The notes under the pieces are model-generated. The model was given only the letters and a program-made list of their open reading frames with translations. It had not been told where the DNA came from and made no database searches. Made by a program: the position numbers and the translations under genes. A stretch of 64,000 nucleotides of DNA, from NCBI RefSeq assembly GCF_003224335.1, contig NZ_QKLF01000001.1, forward strand, positions 558,001-622,000. The letters are read 5' to 3'. Position 1 is the stretch's first letter; each line of letters starts with the position of its first letter. Shown here one piece after another: positions 18,309 to 29,000 of this stretch. The DNA comes from Curtobacterium sp. MCJR17_055 (GTDB taxonomy: Bacteria; Actinomycetota; Actinomycetes; Actinomycetales; Microbacteriaceae).

Positions 18309-18893
18309 TCAGCTGATGAAGGTGTCGACGAGCGCCGTCGCGTCCGCGACGACCGACCGCTCCCACTGCTGCCGGGTCTTCCGGATGCGCGTGACGACCA
18401 GACCGTGCAGGGCGATCCAGAGCAGGTCCGCCTGCAACCGTTCGTCCCGGTCGCCCGCGGGCAGGCCGACGAGGAGGGCGTCGAGGCGGCTCTGCAGTCG
18501 GTCGATCCCGGACTCGACCGTCGCCGGGTCCTCCAGCAGGTCCCGCCCCTCGAACAGCAGCTGGTACGCGCCGGGGTTCGCGACCGCCCAGGTGACGTAC
18601 GCGCTCGCCGTGGTCCGCAACGCCGTGGCGCGGTCGTCGGTCGACTCGCTCGCGCCTGCGTCGCCGATCGCCGTGGTGAGCGCGGTGAGGCTCTGGCTGG
18701 CCACGGCGATGAGCAGCGCCTGCTGGGACGGGAAGTGCCGGTACACGGCGGTCGCCGAGACGCCACAGGCACGCGCGGTCTCCCTGAGGGACGGCGGCGT
18801 GACGGCCAGGCGCTGCGACAACAGGTCCGTCGCGGCTGCGAGGAGGTCGTCCCGTAGCTGGTCGCCCGTGCGGGTACGCGACGTGTTCGTCAT
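18309..18893 (-). CDS. TetR/AcrR-family transcriptional regulator
   Basis: A 194-residue regulator from ATG 18893. The TetR helix-turn-helix is LRETARACGVSATAVYRHFPSQQALL (about residues 35-60), followed by a variable helical ligand domain with WERS near the end. A GTG at 18926 would add 11 residues but would start inside the operator. The gene is divergent from an SDR oxidoreductase gene with twin operators between, so it probably represses that enzyme and itself. The inducer is unknown. Confidence 0.9.
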   Translation of the reverse strand: MTNTSRTRTGDQLRDDLLAAATDLLSQRLAVTPPSLRETARACGVSATAVYRHFPSQQALLIAVASQSLTALTTAIGDAGASESTDDRATALRTTASAYVTWAVANPGAYQLLFEGRDLLEDPATVESGIDRLQSRLDALLVGLPAGDRDERLQADLLWIALHGLVVTRIRKTRQQWERSVVADATALVDTFIS

Positions 18894-18916
18894 GGAGCAA
18901 CTGTTGCACGCACGAG

Positions 18917-18963
18917 AGGTTGACACCCGTTAACCCCTGCACGTAGGTTTACACCCGTCAACC
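18917..18963. promoter_or_regulatory. Twin operator between TetR and SDR genes
   Basis: Two 19-base near-palindromes, AGGTTGACACCCGTTAACC at 18917-18935 and AGGTTTACACCCGTCAACC at 18945-18963, are spaced 28 bases start to start. Each has GGTT/AACC ends around an ACCCG-type centre and they differ at two positions. They cover the whole promoter zone between the divergent starts (18893 and 18979), as expected for a TetR repressor acting on both genes. Confidence 0.85.
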
Positions 18964-18978
18964 TCGAAGGAGCAGTCC

Positions 18979-19764
18979 ATGGACCACACCGACACCACAG
19001 CGCTCGTCACCGGCGCGAGTTCCGGCATCGGACGCGAGTTCGCCCGTTCCCTGGCCGCGCGCGGAGCCGACCTGGTGCTGGTCGCGCGCCGGGCCGACGT
19101 CCTCGAGGATCTGGCGCAGTCACTCCGGGCCGCGCACGGAAGGGTGGTGACCGTCGTGCCGCTCGACCTCACGCAGCCAGCGAGCGGCACGCGCCTGCTC
19201 ACCGAACTCGACCGGCTGGGCGTCCGCGTGGACACGGTGGTGAACTGCGCCGGCATCGGTCTGACCCGCGACTTCGTGGACAGCACGCCGTCCGAACTCG
19301 AGGACCAGCTCGCCGTCAACATCGACGCCGTCGTCGACGTGTGCCACGCGTTCCTCCCCCGGCTCGTGTCCTCCGGCCGCGGCGTGCTGCTCAACGTCGC
19401 GAGCCTCACGGCGTACATGCCGACGCCGGGGATGGCGGTCTATGCAGCCTCGAAGGCCTTCGTCCTGCGGTTCACCGAGGCGTTGGCGTACGAGTTGCGC
19501 GACGCCGGGGTCACCGTCATGGCCTTCTCGCCCGGTCCGACGAAGACCGAGTTCTACCGGAACTCCGGCACGGACGAGGGTCGGGTGCGCTTCGAGACGC
19601 CCGAGCAGGTCGTGGCGGCCGCGTTCCGGGCCCTCGACAAGCCGACGCCCCCGGTCAGCGCCGTCTCGGGCAGTGCGAACACGCGGACCAGTCGCATCGC
19701 GCCGCTGCTCCCGCGGCGGACGGTCCTGCGCCTGGCCGACTCCTCCCCGAGGACGACGGCCTGA
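18979..19764 (+). CDS. SDR-family NAD(P)-dependent oxidoreductase
   Basis: A 261-residue classical short-chain dehydrogenase. The cofactor loop is VTGASSGIGREFARSLAARGADLVLVARR (from about residue 10), where the Arg pair suggests NADPH. NCAGIG lies near 91, and the catalytic Tyr-x-x-x-Lys is YAASK (about 155). The C-terminal half resembles the DltE/YqjQ-type group. GAAGGAG stands upstream of ATG. Divergent partner of the TetR gene and probably its target; the substrate is unknown. Confidence 0.92.
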   Translation: MDHTDTTALVTGASSGIGREFARSLAARGADLVLVARRADVLEDLAQSLRAAHGRVVTVVPLDLTQPASGTRLLTELDRLGVRVDTVVNCAGIGLTRDFVDSTPSELEDQLAVNIDAVVDVCHAFLPRLVSSGRGVLLNVASLTAYMPTPGMAVYAASKAFVLRFTEALAYELRDAGVTVMAFSPGPTKTEFYRNSGTDEGRVRFETPEQVVAAAFRALDKPTPPVSAVSGSANTRTSRIAPLLPRRTVLRLADSSPRTTA

Positions 19765-19819
19765 CCTCGTCCCTACACCAGGACGGCCGCCGAGGAGGCA
19801 TGAGCGGTAGACAGGGGAC

Positions 19820-20494
19820 GTGTACCGACTCGGCTGGCAGGTGTTCCGCACGCAGTTCCGGCAGGACGTGTCCGTCGACCGGCTCCGACGTGCCCTGGTG
19901 GTCGGCGGTGTCGTCGCGGTCGGCATCGGTGTGCTGCTCGCAGTGACCGACGCAGGGACCGGCTGGATGGACGTCGGTCCGGGGCTTTCCCCACTCGTCG
20001 TCGTCCTGGGGGCGCTGGCGGCCGGACTCATCACGGTGTCGCGCTTCCCGGTGCGCCGCAGGGACGAACCGCCGGCGACGATCAACGGATACCAGGTCCG
20101 ACCGGACACGATGCGGATCGCTCGGCACTCGGTGCAGCGGTACCTCGGCCGCAGGATGCCCGACATCGAGGCCGACGACCGGGCGGCCGTCCTCAACGAC
20201 ACTGCCCTGGTACGCCGGACGCTCGTGGTCGACGTCATGCGTGCGGCGCCTGGCCTCCTGGGGTTCGCGCTCATCGGTGTCGTGGCGCTCCTGCTCGGAG
20301 GTCGCCACGGTCTCGGGTTCCTCGCGGTCTTCGGCTACCTCGGACTCGTTCCCGACCGCATCCTCCGGCTCGGCCGGGCGGAGCGCGCCCACCGTGCCGC
20401 CGCTGCTCTCCCGCCGACCGGGCCGGGATCGACCACCCCGACCGGCCGGAACCGGTTCCCGTCCGGGTCGAAGGTCGGCCTGCCCGACGTCTGA
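19820..20494 (+). CDS. Hypothetical membrane protein
   Basis: A 224-residue protein not recognised. Two hydrophobic segments lie at about 27-45 and 55-73, then a soluble middle (ATINGYQVRPDTMRIARHSVQRYLGRRMP), then a second hydrophobic pair near 145-180. The tail is rich in Pro, Thr and Gly. This 2+2 helix layout resembles small actinobacterial membrane proteins of unknown function. GTG start; the preceding SDR gene ends 55 bases before. Confidence 0.65.
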   Translation: MYRLGWQVFRTQFRQDVSVDRLRRALVVGGVVAVGIGVLLAVTDAGTGWMDVGPGLSPLVVVLGALAAGLITVSRFPVRRRDEPPATINGYQVRPDTMRIARHSVQRYLGRRMPDIEADDRAAVLNDTALVRRTLVVDVMRAAPGLLGFALIGVVALLLGGRHGLGFLAVFGYLGLVPDRILRLGRAERAHRAAAALPPTGPGSTTPTGRNRFPSGSKVGLPDV

Positions 20495-20530
20495 GGTCGC
20501 AACCGGTGACCGTCACGGCAGGATGAGCCC

Positions 20531-21208
20531 ATGGACACCCGCGCACTGTTCGCCGCGACCGCGCAGTCATTCGTCGACCTGGTCGCCGCGCTGCCCTCCC
20601 CCGCCGAGGACGCAGCGCTGTGGTCCGCGCCGGCGCTCGGCGTCTGGGACCTCCGCGCGCTCGTCGGACACACGAACCGGGCGCTCGTCACGGTGGCGAC
20701 GTACGCCACGGCGTTCCACCACGACGACACCGCCCCGGAGTCCCGACGCAGCACGACGACCGTGACCGACCTCTCCGACGCGGTGGACTACCTCCGGACC
20801 GCGACCGGCACGGCGACCGACCCGGACGAGGTCGCCGCGCGCGGTGTCTCGGCCGGCAGCTCGCTGGGCACCGATCCGGCCGCCGCGGTGTCGGCCGCTC
20901 GCGACGACGGCCTGGCTGCTCTCGCGGCGGTCCCGTCGGGCGCCCGCATCTCGGTGGTCGGCGGCCTCCGTCTGCCGGTCGAGGAGTACCTGCGCACCCG
21001 GATGGTCGAACTGGTCGTGCACGGCAGCGACATCACGCGCGCCGCGGGCGCAGCGGGCACCACGGTCCCGTTCGCCCCGCCGCAGCCAGCGGTGGTCGGC
21101 GCCGCCGTGCTGCTCGCCGAGGTCGGGGCGCACCGCGGCGACGGCCCGCTGCTGCTCGCCGCCCTGACCGGCAGGGGTCCCCTGCCGGCGGGCTACTCCG
21201 TGCTCTGA
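20531..21208 (+). CDS. Maleylpyruvate isomerase N-terminal domain (DinB-like) protein
   Basis: A 225-residue protein of the mycothiol-dependent maleylpyruvate isomerase superfamily. The metal-binding four-helix part has DLRALVGHTNRALVTVATYA (about residues 40-59) with the conserved His, and RMVELVVHGSDITRA (about 157-171) supplies the other ligand. Members use mycothiol in isomerase or transferase reactions, which suits an actinobacterium; the real substrate is not known. CAGGAT at 20519-20524 is six bases before ATG. Its last 16 bases overlap the convergent flavoprotein gene. Confidence 0.85.
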   Translation: MDTRALFAATAQSFVDLVAALPSPAEDAALWSAPALGVWDLRALVGHTNRALVTVATYATAFHHDDTAPESRRSTTTVTDLSDAVDYLRTATGTATDPDEVAARGVSAGSSLGTDPAAAVSAARDDGLAALAAVPSGARISVVGGLRLPVEEYLRTRMVELVVHGSDITRAAGAAGTTVPFAPPQPAVVGAAVLLAEVGAHRGDGPLLLAALTGRGPLPAGYSVL

Positions 21209-21876
21209 CCGTCAGCCCCGACGACACCGGCAGCCCCGACACCGGCAGCACCAGCACCACCGACGCCGGCAGCACCATCGACGCCGACCGCACCGCTGAC
21301 GGCCCGCGCGATCCGCTGGACGGCGCCGTCGACGAGGGCTCGGCGTGCCGCGTCGTCGTCCTGCTCGGACTCGTGCACGAAGGCGGTCGCCCCGCGGACC
21401 GCTCCGCAGTAGTCGACGATGCCGTGCTCGATCTGCGTCCGGATCGCCTGCTCGTAGCCGTGCCGCTCGTACGTCCCGGCCGCGTCACCGGCGACCGTCA
21501 GCAGGTGCACGGTGAGGCGGCCGAGGTTCCGCCGCGTCCCACCGGCCGGGTCGACGTCGAACGCCCAGCCGTTGACGAAGACGCGGTCGACCCAGCCCTT
21601 GAGGAGCGCCGGCATCGACCACCAGTAGACGGGGAACACCAGCACGAGGTGGTCGGTGGCGTCGAGCCGCTGCTGCTCGCGGACAACGTCGTCGGGGAGC
21701 GCACCGGTGCCGCGGTAGGCGTCCCGGTCAGCGGGGCCGAAGCGCGGGTCGAACCCCTCGGCGGCGAGGTCGACCAGCTCGACCTCGCCGGGGTGCAAGG
21801 CGGCTTGCAGCTGTCGGGCGATGCCCGCCGTGAGCGAGTCCGGGTCGGGGTGGGCGGTGACGATGAGGGTCTGCAC
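21193..21876 (-). CDS. Flavodoxin-fold NAD(P)H oxidoreductase (quinone-reductase-like)
   Basis: A 227-residue flavoprotein of the NQO1/KefF type. The FMN/FAD-binding start LIVTAHPDPDSLTAGIARQL and the HLVLVFPVYWWSMPALLKGWVDRVF block (about 92-116) are hallmarks, and LTVHLLTVAGD follows. The last 35 residues are an odd Gly/Ala/Val repeat (GAAGVGGAGAAGVGAAGVVG) not found in the family, produced by CGGCAGC/CCGACAC-like DNA repeats at 21213-21290. GTG start. The 3' end overlaps the convergent gene by 16 bases, so the tail may be a recent run-on extension. Confidence 0.88.
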   Translation of the reverse strand: MQTLIVTAHPDPDSLTAGIARQLQAALHPGEVELVDLAAEGFDPRFGPADRDAYRGTGALPDDVVREQQRLDATDHLVLVFPVYWWSMPALLKGWVDRVFVNGWAFDVDPAGGTRRNLGRLTVHLLTVAGDAAGTYERHGYEQAIRTQIEHGIVDYCGAVRGATAFVHESEQDDDAARRALVDGAVQRIARAVSGAVGVDGAAGVGGAGAAGVGAAGVVGADGQSTE

Positions 21877-21942
21877 GGCCGTCAGTCAAGCGGACCCGGC
21901 TGAGCCCGGACCGACGTCGGCGGGTCCGGGCACACTGGTCGC

Positions 21943-22674
21943 ATGTGTGGCCGCTTCGTCGTCTCCGACACCACCGCTGACCTCCTGCCCGAGCTCGTCG
22001 GTGAGCTCGCCGCGCGCACCGAGCACGTCGACGAGGACACCGGCGAGGTGCGCACCGGCCTCGCGCCGAGCTGGAACGTCGCGCCGACCGACCCCGTGTA
22101 CGCGGTCCGGCAGCGGCACGGGCAGCGCGAGCTCCCGCAGATCAGCTGGGGTTTCGTGCCGAGCTGGGCGAAGGACTTCGCCAAGCAGCGCCCGAAGCCG
22201 ATCAACGCCCGCATCGAGACCGTGGCGACGAGCGGCATGTTCAAGCGGGCCTTCGCCACGAACCGCTGCATCGTCCCCGCGCAGGGCTACTACGAGTGGG
22301 TCGTGCGCGAGGACGGCAAGGAACCCCACTTCGTGCACGAGCCCGGCGGCGCGCTGGCGATGGCGGGCGTGGTGAGCGCCTGGCCGGACCCGACCAAGCC
22401 CGAGGACGACCCGGACAAGTGGCGCCTGTCGCTCGCGATCATCACGCGGGACGCCCACGTGGCCCCGGGCGAGGTGCACGACCGCATGCCGGCGTTCCTC
22501 ACCCCCGACGGCTACGACGCCTGGCTCGGCGAGGGTGCCGGCACGGACGACCTGCTCGCCCTGCTCGACCGGGAGTCGCTCGAGGTCGCTGCCGGCCTGC
22601 AGCAGTACGAGGTCGCCCGCACGGTGAACAGCGTCCGGAACGACGGCCCGCACCTCATCGACCCGGTCGCCTGA
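21943..22674 (+). CDS. SOS response-associated peptidase (HMCES/YedK)
   Basis: A 243-residue SRAP-domain protein. Cys2 in MCGRFVVSD is the residue that covalently bonds abasic sites in single-stranded DNA after removal of Met1. The supporting NARIETV, GYYEWV (catalytic Glu) and VHDRMPAFL (His) motifs are all present. It protects abasic sites at replication forks. CACACT at 21931-21936 lies six bases before the ATG, indicating a leaderless mRNA; leaderless initiation at AUG-UGU would suit the need for Cys at position 2. The stop region overlaps the convergent small gene. Confidence 0.95.
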   Translation: MCGRFVVSDTTADLLPELVGELAARTEHVDEDTGEVRTGLAPSWNVAPTDPVYAVRQRHGQRELPQISWGFVPSWAKDFAKQRPKPINARIETVATSGMFKRAFATNRCIVPAQGYYEWVVREDGKEPHFVHEPGGALAMAGVVSAWPDPTKPEDDPDKWRLSLAIITRDAHVAPGEVHDRMPAFLTPDGYDAWLGEGAGTDDLLALLDRESLEVAAGLQQYEVARTVNSVRNDGPHLIDPVA

Positions 22675-22864
22675 CCGTCCGTTCCCCGGTCTGCGTGGAC
22701 CCACGGCGGGTTGCCCGCGTGGCCGTCCGGACGAGCAGCCAGATCGCGGCGGAGATCACGAGGAGGACGAGCACCAGGCAGATGCTCCAGGCGATGTCGT
22801 ACCCGATGGGGATGACGGGGTTGTGTACTTCCTGCGCGATCACCGTCGCGGCGGTCCTGGACAT
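22655..22864 (-). CDS. Small single-pass membrane protein
   Basis: A 69-residue protein, not recognised. One clear membrane helix (AWSICLVLVLLVISAAIWLLV, about residues 25-45) is followed by a basic tail (RTATRATRRGS). The N-terminal part NPVIPIGYDIAWS would face outside. It overlaps the 3' end of the SRAP gene by 20 bases. Codon use matches the neighbours and the helix is well formed, so it is probably real. Confidence 0.6.
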   Translation of the reverse strand: MSRTAATVIAQEVHNPVIPIGYDIAWSICLVLVLLVISAAIWLLVRTATRATRRGSTQTGERTVRRPGR

Positions 22865-23010
22865 GGCGTGTGGTCGACCTTCCCCCTCGCGCCGCAGCCA
22901 CCCTCGCGACTGCGTGGACGCCGGTCCGTTCTACCGCTGCCGACGAGACCACCACAAGCCCTCCTCGAGACCGTGACCACCCGGTGACACCGCCCCGGCG
23001 ACGCCGCCGA

Positions 23011-23070
23011 CGGACGGGAGGCCCGACCCCCGCGAGCCTGTCGACTCACCGAGGTCGGGCCTCCCGTCCG
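23011..23070. terminator. Long perfect hairpin after the giant surface gene
   Basis: An 18-bp perfect stem (CGGACGGGAGGCCCGACC at 23011-23028 with its complement at 23053-23070) encloses a 24-base loop. It ends 12 bases past the stop of the giant surface-protein gene on the minus strand. It contains the CGGGAGGC core shared by many intergenic palindromes in this window. Probable terminator. Confidence 0.8.
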
Positions 23071-23081
23071 GTGCTGCGCGC

Positions 23082-26000
23082 CTAGCCGCGCCGACGCGGT
23101 CCGCTCACCGGCGCGACCATCCGCCGCCGGAGCAGCAGCGCGGCTCCGGCGAGCACGAGGGCGAACGCCCCGAGCCCGAGCCCGAGCAGCCCGGTGCTGC
23201 CGGTGAAGGCGAGCGTCGCGACGTGCACGACGGCGGCGAGCCCGGTCGGGTACCGGACGGTGATCGTCGCGGTGACGACCTGTCCGGCGGTGTCCTGGAC
23301 CGTGTAGTCGGCCGTCAGCGTGCCGTGGTGGTCGCGCTCCGGGGTGAAGGTGACCGCACCGTCCTCGACGCTCCAGGTGCCGGATCCGTCCACGGTGAAG
23401 CGGTCGGTCATGTGCCCGGTGGCGGGGTCGAGCAGGTGCAGGGTGTCGGTGTCGAACGTGCTGCCGCCGGTCGGGGTGTCGTTCCCGAGCGGTGTGACGG
23501 TCAGGCGTTCGCCCGTCCGGCCGGTGCGCTCGTCGTCGCGGGCGACCGCTGCGGCGACGACCCGGATGGTCGCGGTCGCGGTGGTCGTCTGCCCGGAGGC
23601 GTCGGTCACCGTGTACACGAACGTGTCCGTCCCGGTGAAGCCCGCGGCCGGCGTGTAGACGTACGACCCGTCGGCGAGCACGCGGACCGTGCCGTGCTCG
23701 GCCTTCCGGTGCAGGCCCGTGGTGAGCGCGGTGCCGTCGTCGTTGCGGAGCAGGCCGTGCCGGGCGTCGACGGCGAGCGGTGTGCCGGCGACGGTGCTGC
23801 CGGTGTCGTCGACCGCGGTGACCCCGACGGTCACGGTGACGGTCGCGTCGGTGCGCTGGCCGGCGGCGTCCTGCGCCGTGTACGGCACGGTGTCGACGCC
23901 GGAGAACCGCTTTGCCGGGGTGTAGACGAACGTGCCGTCCGCGGCGAGTGTGGCGGTGCCGTGCGCTGCCGTGCCGACGGCGACGACGGTCAGGTCGGTG
24001 CCCGAGTCGTTGCCGAGGACGCCGGGGCCGCGCACGGTGACGGGCTTGCCGGCACTCGTGCGGGTGGCGTCGTCGGTCGCGGTCGGGGTGACGTCGATCG
24101 CGACGAGGGCGACGGCGGTGTTCTCCTCGGAGTCGTGCGCCGTGTAGGTGAACCAGTCGCGGCCGGACCAGTCGGCGGTCGGGGTGTATTCGTACGACCC
24201 GTCCTTCGCGAGCGCGATCCGTCCGTGCCGCGGCTCGACGTCGAGCGACGCCCAGAGCCCGGTGCCGGCGTCGTCGGACAGGACGCCCTTCGCCGCGGAC
24301 ATCCGGACGACGCCGTTCGTCGTCGTGGTGCTCCAGTCGTCGCCGGCGACGGCACCGACCAGGACGACGACGGTGGCCGCGGTGGTCTGCCCGGAGGCGT
24401 CGGTCACCTCGTACCGGAAGCGGTCGGTCCCGGAGGTGCCGGCCGCCGGCGTGTAGACGAGTCCGCCGTCGGTGCCCGTGGTGACGGTGCCCCGGCGGGC
24501 GTCGCCGTGGCCGGTGACGGTCAGGCCGGTGCCGGAGTCGTTGCCGGTGAGGGTCGTGCCGACGATGGCGAGCGGCGTACCCGCGGGGGTCTTCAGCACG
24601 TCGTCGACGGCCGTCGGGGTGACGGTGACGGTGACGGTCGCCGAGGCGGTGCCGCCGGTCGGGTCGACCACGGTGTAGCGGAACCGGTCGGTGCCGGAGA
24701 ACCCGTCAGCGGGGACGTACGTCACCGTCCCCGCGCCGGTGACGCCCACGGTGCCGTTCGTCGGAGCGCCCTGGGCAGCGGTGCCGACGCCGCTGACGCG
24801 GAGCGTGGTGCCCGAGTCGTTGCCGGCCACGGCGACCGCGACCGGGGTGCCCACCGTGGTGCTGGCGGTGTCGTCGACGGCCTTCGGGACGATGGTGATC
24901 GTCACGGTGCCGGTCGTGGTGGTGCCGGAGCCGTCGGTCACGGTCACGTCGAACGTGTCCGGGCCGGAGTAGCCCGGCTTCGGCGTGTACGTGTACGAGC
25001 CGTCCCGGTCGACCTCGACGGCGCCGTGGTCCGGTGCGGTGTGGTCGGTGACCTGCAGGTCGGTGCCGGTCGAGCCCTGCAGCACACCCTGGTCGGCGGG
25101 GACGACGAGCTCGCCGTCCGCGGTGGCGCTCGAGTCGGAGGCGGCGAGGACCGGCGTGACGGTGATCGTCAGGGTGCTGGTCGCGGTGCTGCCGGAGGCG
25201 TCGGTCACGGTGACGGTGACGTGGTCGATGCCCGACCAGCCGGCGGCGGGCACGTACGTGACGGAGCCGTCCACGTCGACCGTGGCGGTGCCGGAGGCGC
25301 CGTTCGTGACGCCGGTGACGACCAGCCCGGTGCCGGAGTCGTCGGCGGTGAGCGAGGCCGAGGTGGCGGTCACCGGGTGCCCGGCCGGGATCGTGCGGGT
25401 GTCGTCGCCGGCGCTCGGGGTGACGAGGACCATGACGACGCCGGTCGCCGCGTTGCCCGAGCCGTCGGTCGCCGTGTACGTGAAGGTGTCCTTGCCGGAG
25501 AAGCCGTCTGCGGGCGTGTACGTGTACGAGCCGTCGGCCGCGAGCGCGAGGGTGCCGTGTGCGGGCCGCTGGTCGACGGTCGCGGTCAGGTCGGAGCCGC
25601 GGTCGTTCGCCAGGACACCGGTCGCCTTCGGCACGGTCAGCGTCGAGCCGGCGGTGACGGTGGCGCTGTCACGCATCGCCATCGGCCCGACGACGACCAG
25701 GACCGTCGCGGTCGCGGACTGCCCGGAGGCGTCGGTCACCGTGTACGTCAGGGTCTCGGTCCCGGAGAACCCGCGCTCCGGCGTGTAGACGACCGAGCCG
25801 TCCGCACCGAGGGTGACGGCTCCGTGTGCGGCACCGCTCACTCCCGTGACGGTGAGGCCGCTGCCGGAGTCGTTCCCGAGCAGCGTCGCCGCGGCGACGG
25901 TGAGCGGCCGGCCGGAGGCGGTGCCGACGGTGTCCGCCGTCGCGACGGGCCGCACCGTGACGGTCACGGTCACCGGGTCGGTGGTCCGCCCGGCGGCGTC

Positions 26001-29000
26001 GGTGACCTCGTACGTGAAGGAGTCCGTGCCGGAGAAGCCGGCGGCGGGCGTGTACGTGACGGCGCCGGAGCGCTCGACGACGGCCGTGCCGTTGGTCGGC
26101 TTCGTGACGACGGCCGTGCGGAGCCCGGACCCGGCGTCGTTGCGCTGGACGTCGATCGTCGTCGGCCGGCTCGCCGAGGTCGCCGCGGTGTCGTCCTGCG
26201 CCACCGGGGTGACGACGAGCCGCACCGTGGCGGTCACGGGCGTCCCGGCGGTGTCGGTGGCCGTGTACGTGAACGAGTCGTCGCCGGAGAAGCCGTCGAC
26301 CGGCGTGTACCGGAACGCACCGGTGGTCGCGTCGAGGACGAGGACGCCGGAGGTCGGCTCGGTGTGGCTCGCGACGGTCAGGCCGGTGCCGGAGTCGTTG
26401 CCGAGCACGCCGGTCGCGCGGGTGGTGCGGGCCAGGGTCTCCCCCGCCCGGACCGTGCCGGAGTCGGCTGCCGCCACGGGGGCGACCACCATGGTCACGG
26501 TCCCGGTGCCGGTCGATCCGTTCGCGTCCGTGACCGTGTAGCCGAAGGTGTCCGTGCCGGAGAAGCCGTCCGCCGGGGTGACGGTGATCGAGCCGTCGGC
26601 GCCGAGGGTGACGGTGCTGTGCGCTCCGTCCGTGACGGCGGTGACGGTCAGGCCGACGCCGGAGTCGTTGCCGGTCAGGGCCCCCGAGGTCACGACGAGC
26701 GACTGCCCCGCGACGGTGGTGAGCGTGTCGTCACCGGTGCTCGGCTTCACGGTGACGGTGACGAGGCCGGTCGCCGGGGTGCCGGAGCCGTCCGTCGCCG
26801 TGTACGTGAACGTGTCCTTGCCGGAGAAGCCGTCCGCGGGCGTGTACGTGTACGAGCCGTCGGCCGCGAGCGCGAGGGTGCCGTGCGCGGGCCGCTGGTC
26901 GACGGTCGCGGTCAGGTCGGAGCCGCGGTCGTTCGCCAGGACACCGGTCGCCTTCGGCACGGTCAGCGTCGACCCGGCCGTGACGGTGGCGCTGTCGCGC
27001 ATCGCCATCGGTCCGACGAGGACGGTGATCGTCGCCGTGGTGGTCTGCCGGGAGGCGTCGGTCACCGTGTACGTGAGGGTCTCGGTCCCGGAGAACCCGG
27101 CTGCCGGCGTGTAGACGACGGAGCCGTCGGCTCCGAGCGTGGCGGTGCCGTGCGCGGCACCGGTCACCTTCGTGACCGTGAGGCCGGTGCCGGCGTCGTT
27201 CCCGAGGAGCGTGGCCGCGGCGATCGTGACGGTCTGGCCCGCCTTGCCGCCGGCGGTGTCGGCCGTCGCGACCGGGGTGACCGTGATCGTGACGACCACG
27301 GGGCCGGTGGTCTGCCCGGCGGCGTCGGTCACCGTGTAGGTGAAGGAGTCGGTGCCGGAGGAGCCGGCGACGGGCGAGTACTGCACGGTGCCGTCGGTCC
27401 CGACCGCGACCGTGCCGTGAGCCGGCTGGCTGACGACGGCGGTGGTGAGTCCGGTGCCGTGGTCGTTCGCCTGCACGTCGACGGTCACGGGCCGGTTCGC
27501 GGGGGTGGTCGCGGCGTCGGCGGTGGCGGACGGTCGCACGGTGATCGTCACCGTGGCCGAGGTCGTCGCACCGGTGGCGTCCGTGGCGGTGTAGTCGAAG
27601 CGGTCGGTGCCGGAGAACCCGTCGGCGGGCGTGTAGGTGTAGGTGCCTGCGGCGGCGTCGAGCACCAGCGTGCCGTGTGCCGGGGTGCTCGAGGTCGCCA
27701 CGCGGAGGCCGTCGCCGGCGTCGTTGCCGAGCACCCCGGTCGCGCGGGTGGTCGTGCTGACGGAGCTGCCGGCGTCCACCGTGGCGGTGTCGTCGACGGC
27801 CTTCGGGGCGACCCGGACGGTCACGGTGACGGTGTCGGACTTCCCGTTGCCGTCGACGACGGTCACGTCGAACCCGTCGGTGCCGGAGTAGCCCGGGGCC
27901 GGCGTGTAGGTGGTGGTGCCGTCCTTGGCGACCACGACGGTGCCGTGTGCGGGCGTGGTGGTCCCGGCGACGGTCAGGTCGGTGCCGAGGTCGTTGCCGA
28001 GCAGTCCGGGAGCGGCGACCGTGGTGGTCTCGCCCGCGGTCGCGCTGATGGTGTCGGCCTTCGCGGTCGGCAGGACGGTGATGCTGACGCTGCCGGTGAT
28101 GGTCGCGCCGGCGCCGTCCTCCGCGGTGTAGGTGAAGGAGTCCGCGCCGGAGAACCGGGCGGTCGGCGTGTACACGTACGACCCGTCGGCGTCCACCGTC
28201 AGCGAGCCGTGCGCGGGGGCGCTGTTGCCGGTGACGGTCAGGCGCGAGCCGCGGTCGTTCGCGAGGACGCCGTCGGCGGCGCCGGCCGTGGCGGTCGACC
28301 CGGCGTGCACGCTGAAGGCGTCGTCCACCGCGGTCGGCGTGACCGTGATGGTGACGGTGCTCGTCGAGCTCTGCCCGCCGCCGTCGGTCGCGGTGTAGTC
28401 GAACTGGTCCGTCCCGGAGAACCCGGCGGCCGGGGTGTACGCGAAGCTGCCGTCCGCCGCGGTCATCGTCAGGGTGCCGTGGGCCGGGTCGGTGTGCTTC
28501 GTGACCGTGAGGCCGGTGCCCGCGTCGTTCCGCAGGACGCCTGCGGCCGGGATGGTGAGCGCGGTGCCGACGGGGGTCGAGTACGTGTCCGCCGTGGTGG
28601 TGGCGCGGACGAGCCGCATCCGGTTCGTGAAGGTCACGACGACGTCGGTGCCGTCGGAGCCCACGGCCTGCGGGAAGGTGAAGGCGGCGGTCGAGCCGGT
28701 GCCGGACGCCACGACGGTGCCGCTGTTGACGTCGACGGCCTTCCACGTGGTGTCGTAGTCCGCCAGGTCGGCGGTCCCGGCGGCCTTCTGGGTGACCGTG
28801 TACTTCTTGCCCGGCGTCGTGAGGATCGCGCCGGCCTTCTGGTCCTGCAGTCCGGTGGCGCTGCCGGTCGTGACGGTGGACGTGCCCTTGCTCGTCGCGG
28901 TGATGCCGTCGCCGGTGATGTCGAGGCCGAACTGGTCGCCCGTGTGCCAACGCTGGTCGACACTCGTGCGACCCGTGACCGTGTCGGCGTAGTTGCAGCT

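Noticed and set aside
23600-28500. Regular repeats as a possible CRISPR array
   Set aside because: The period is about 260-270 bases, in frame and coding for Ig-like domains; there are no short identical repeats with unique spacers.
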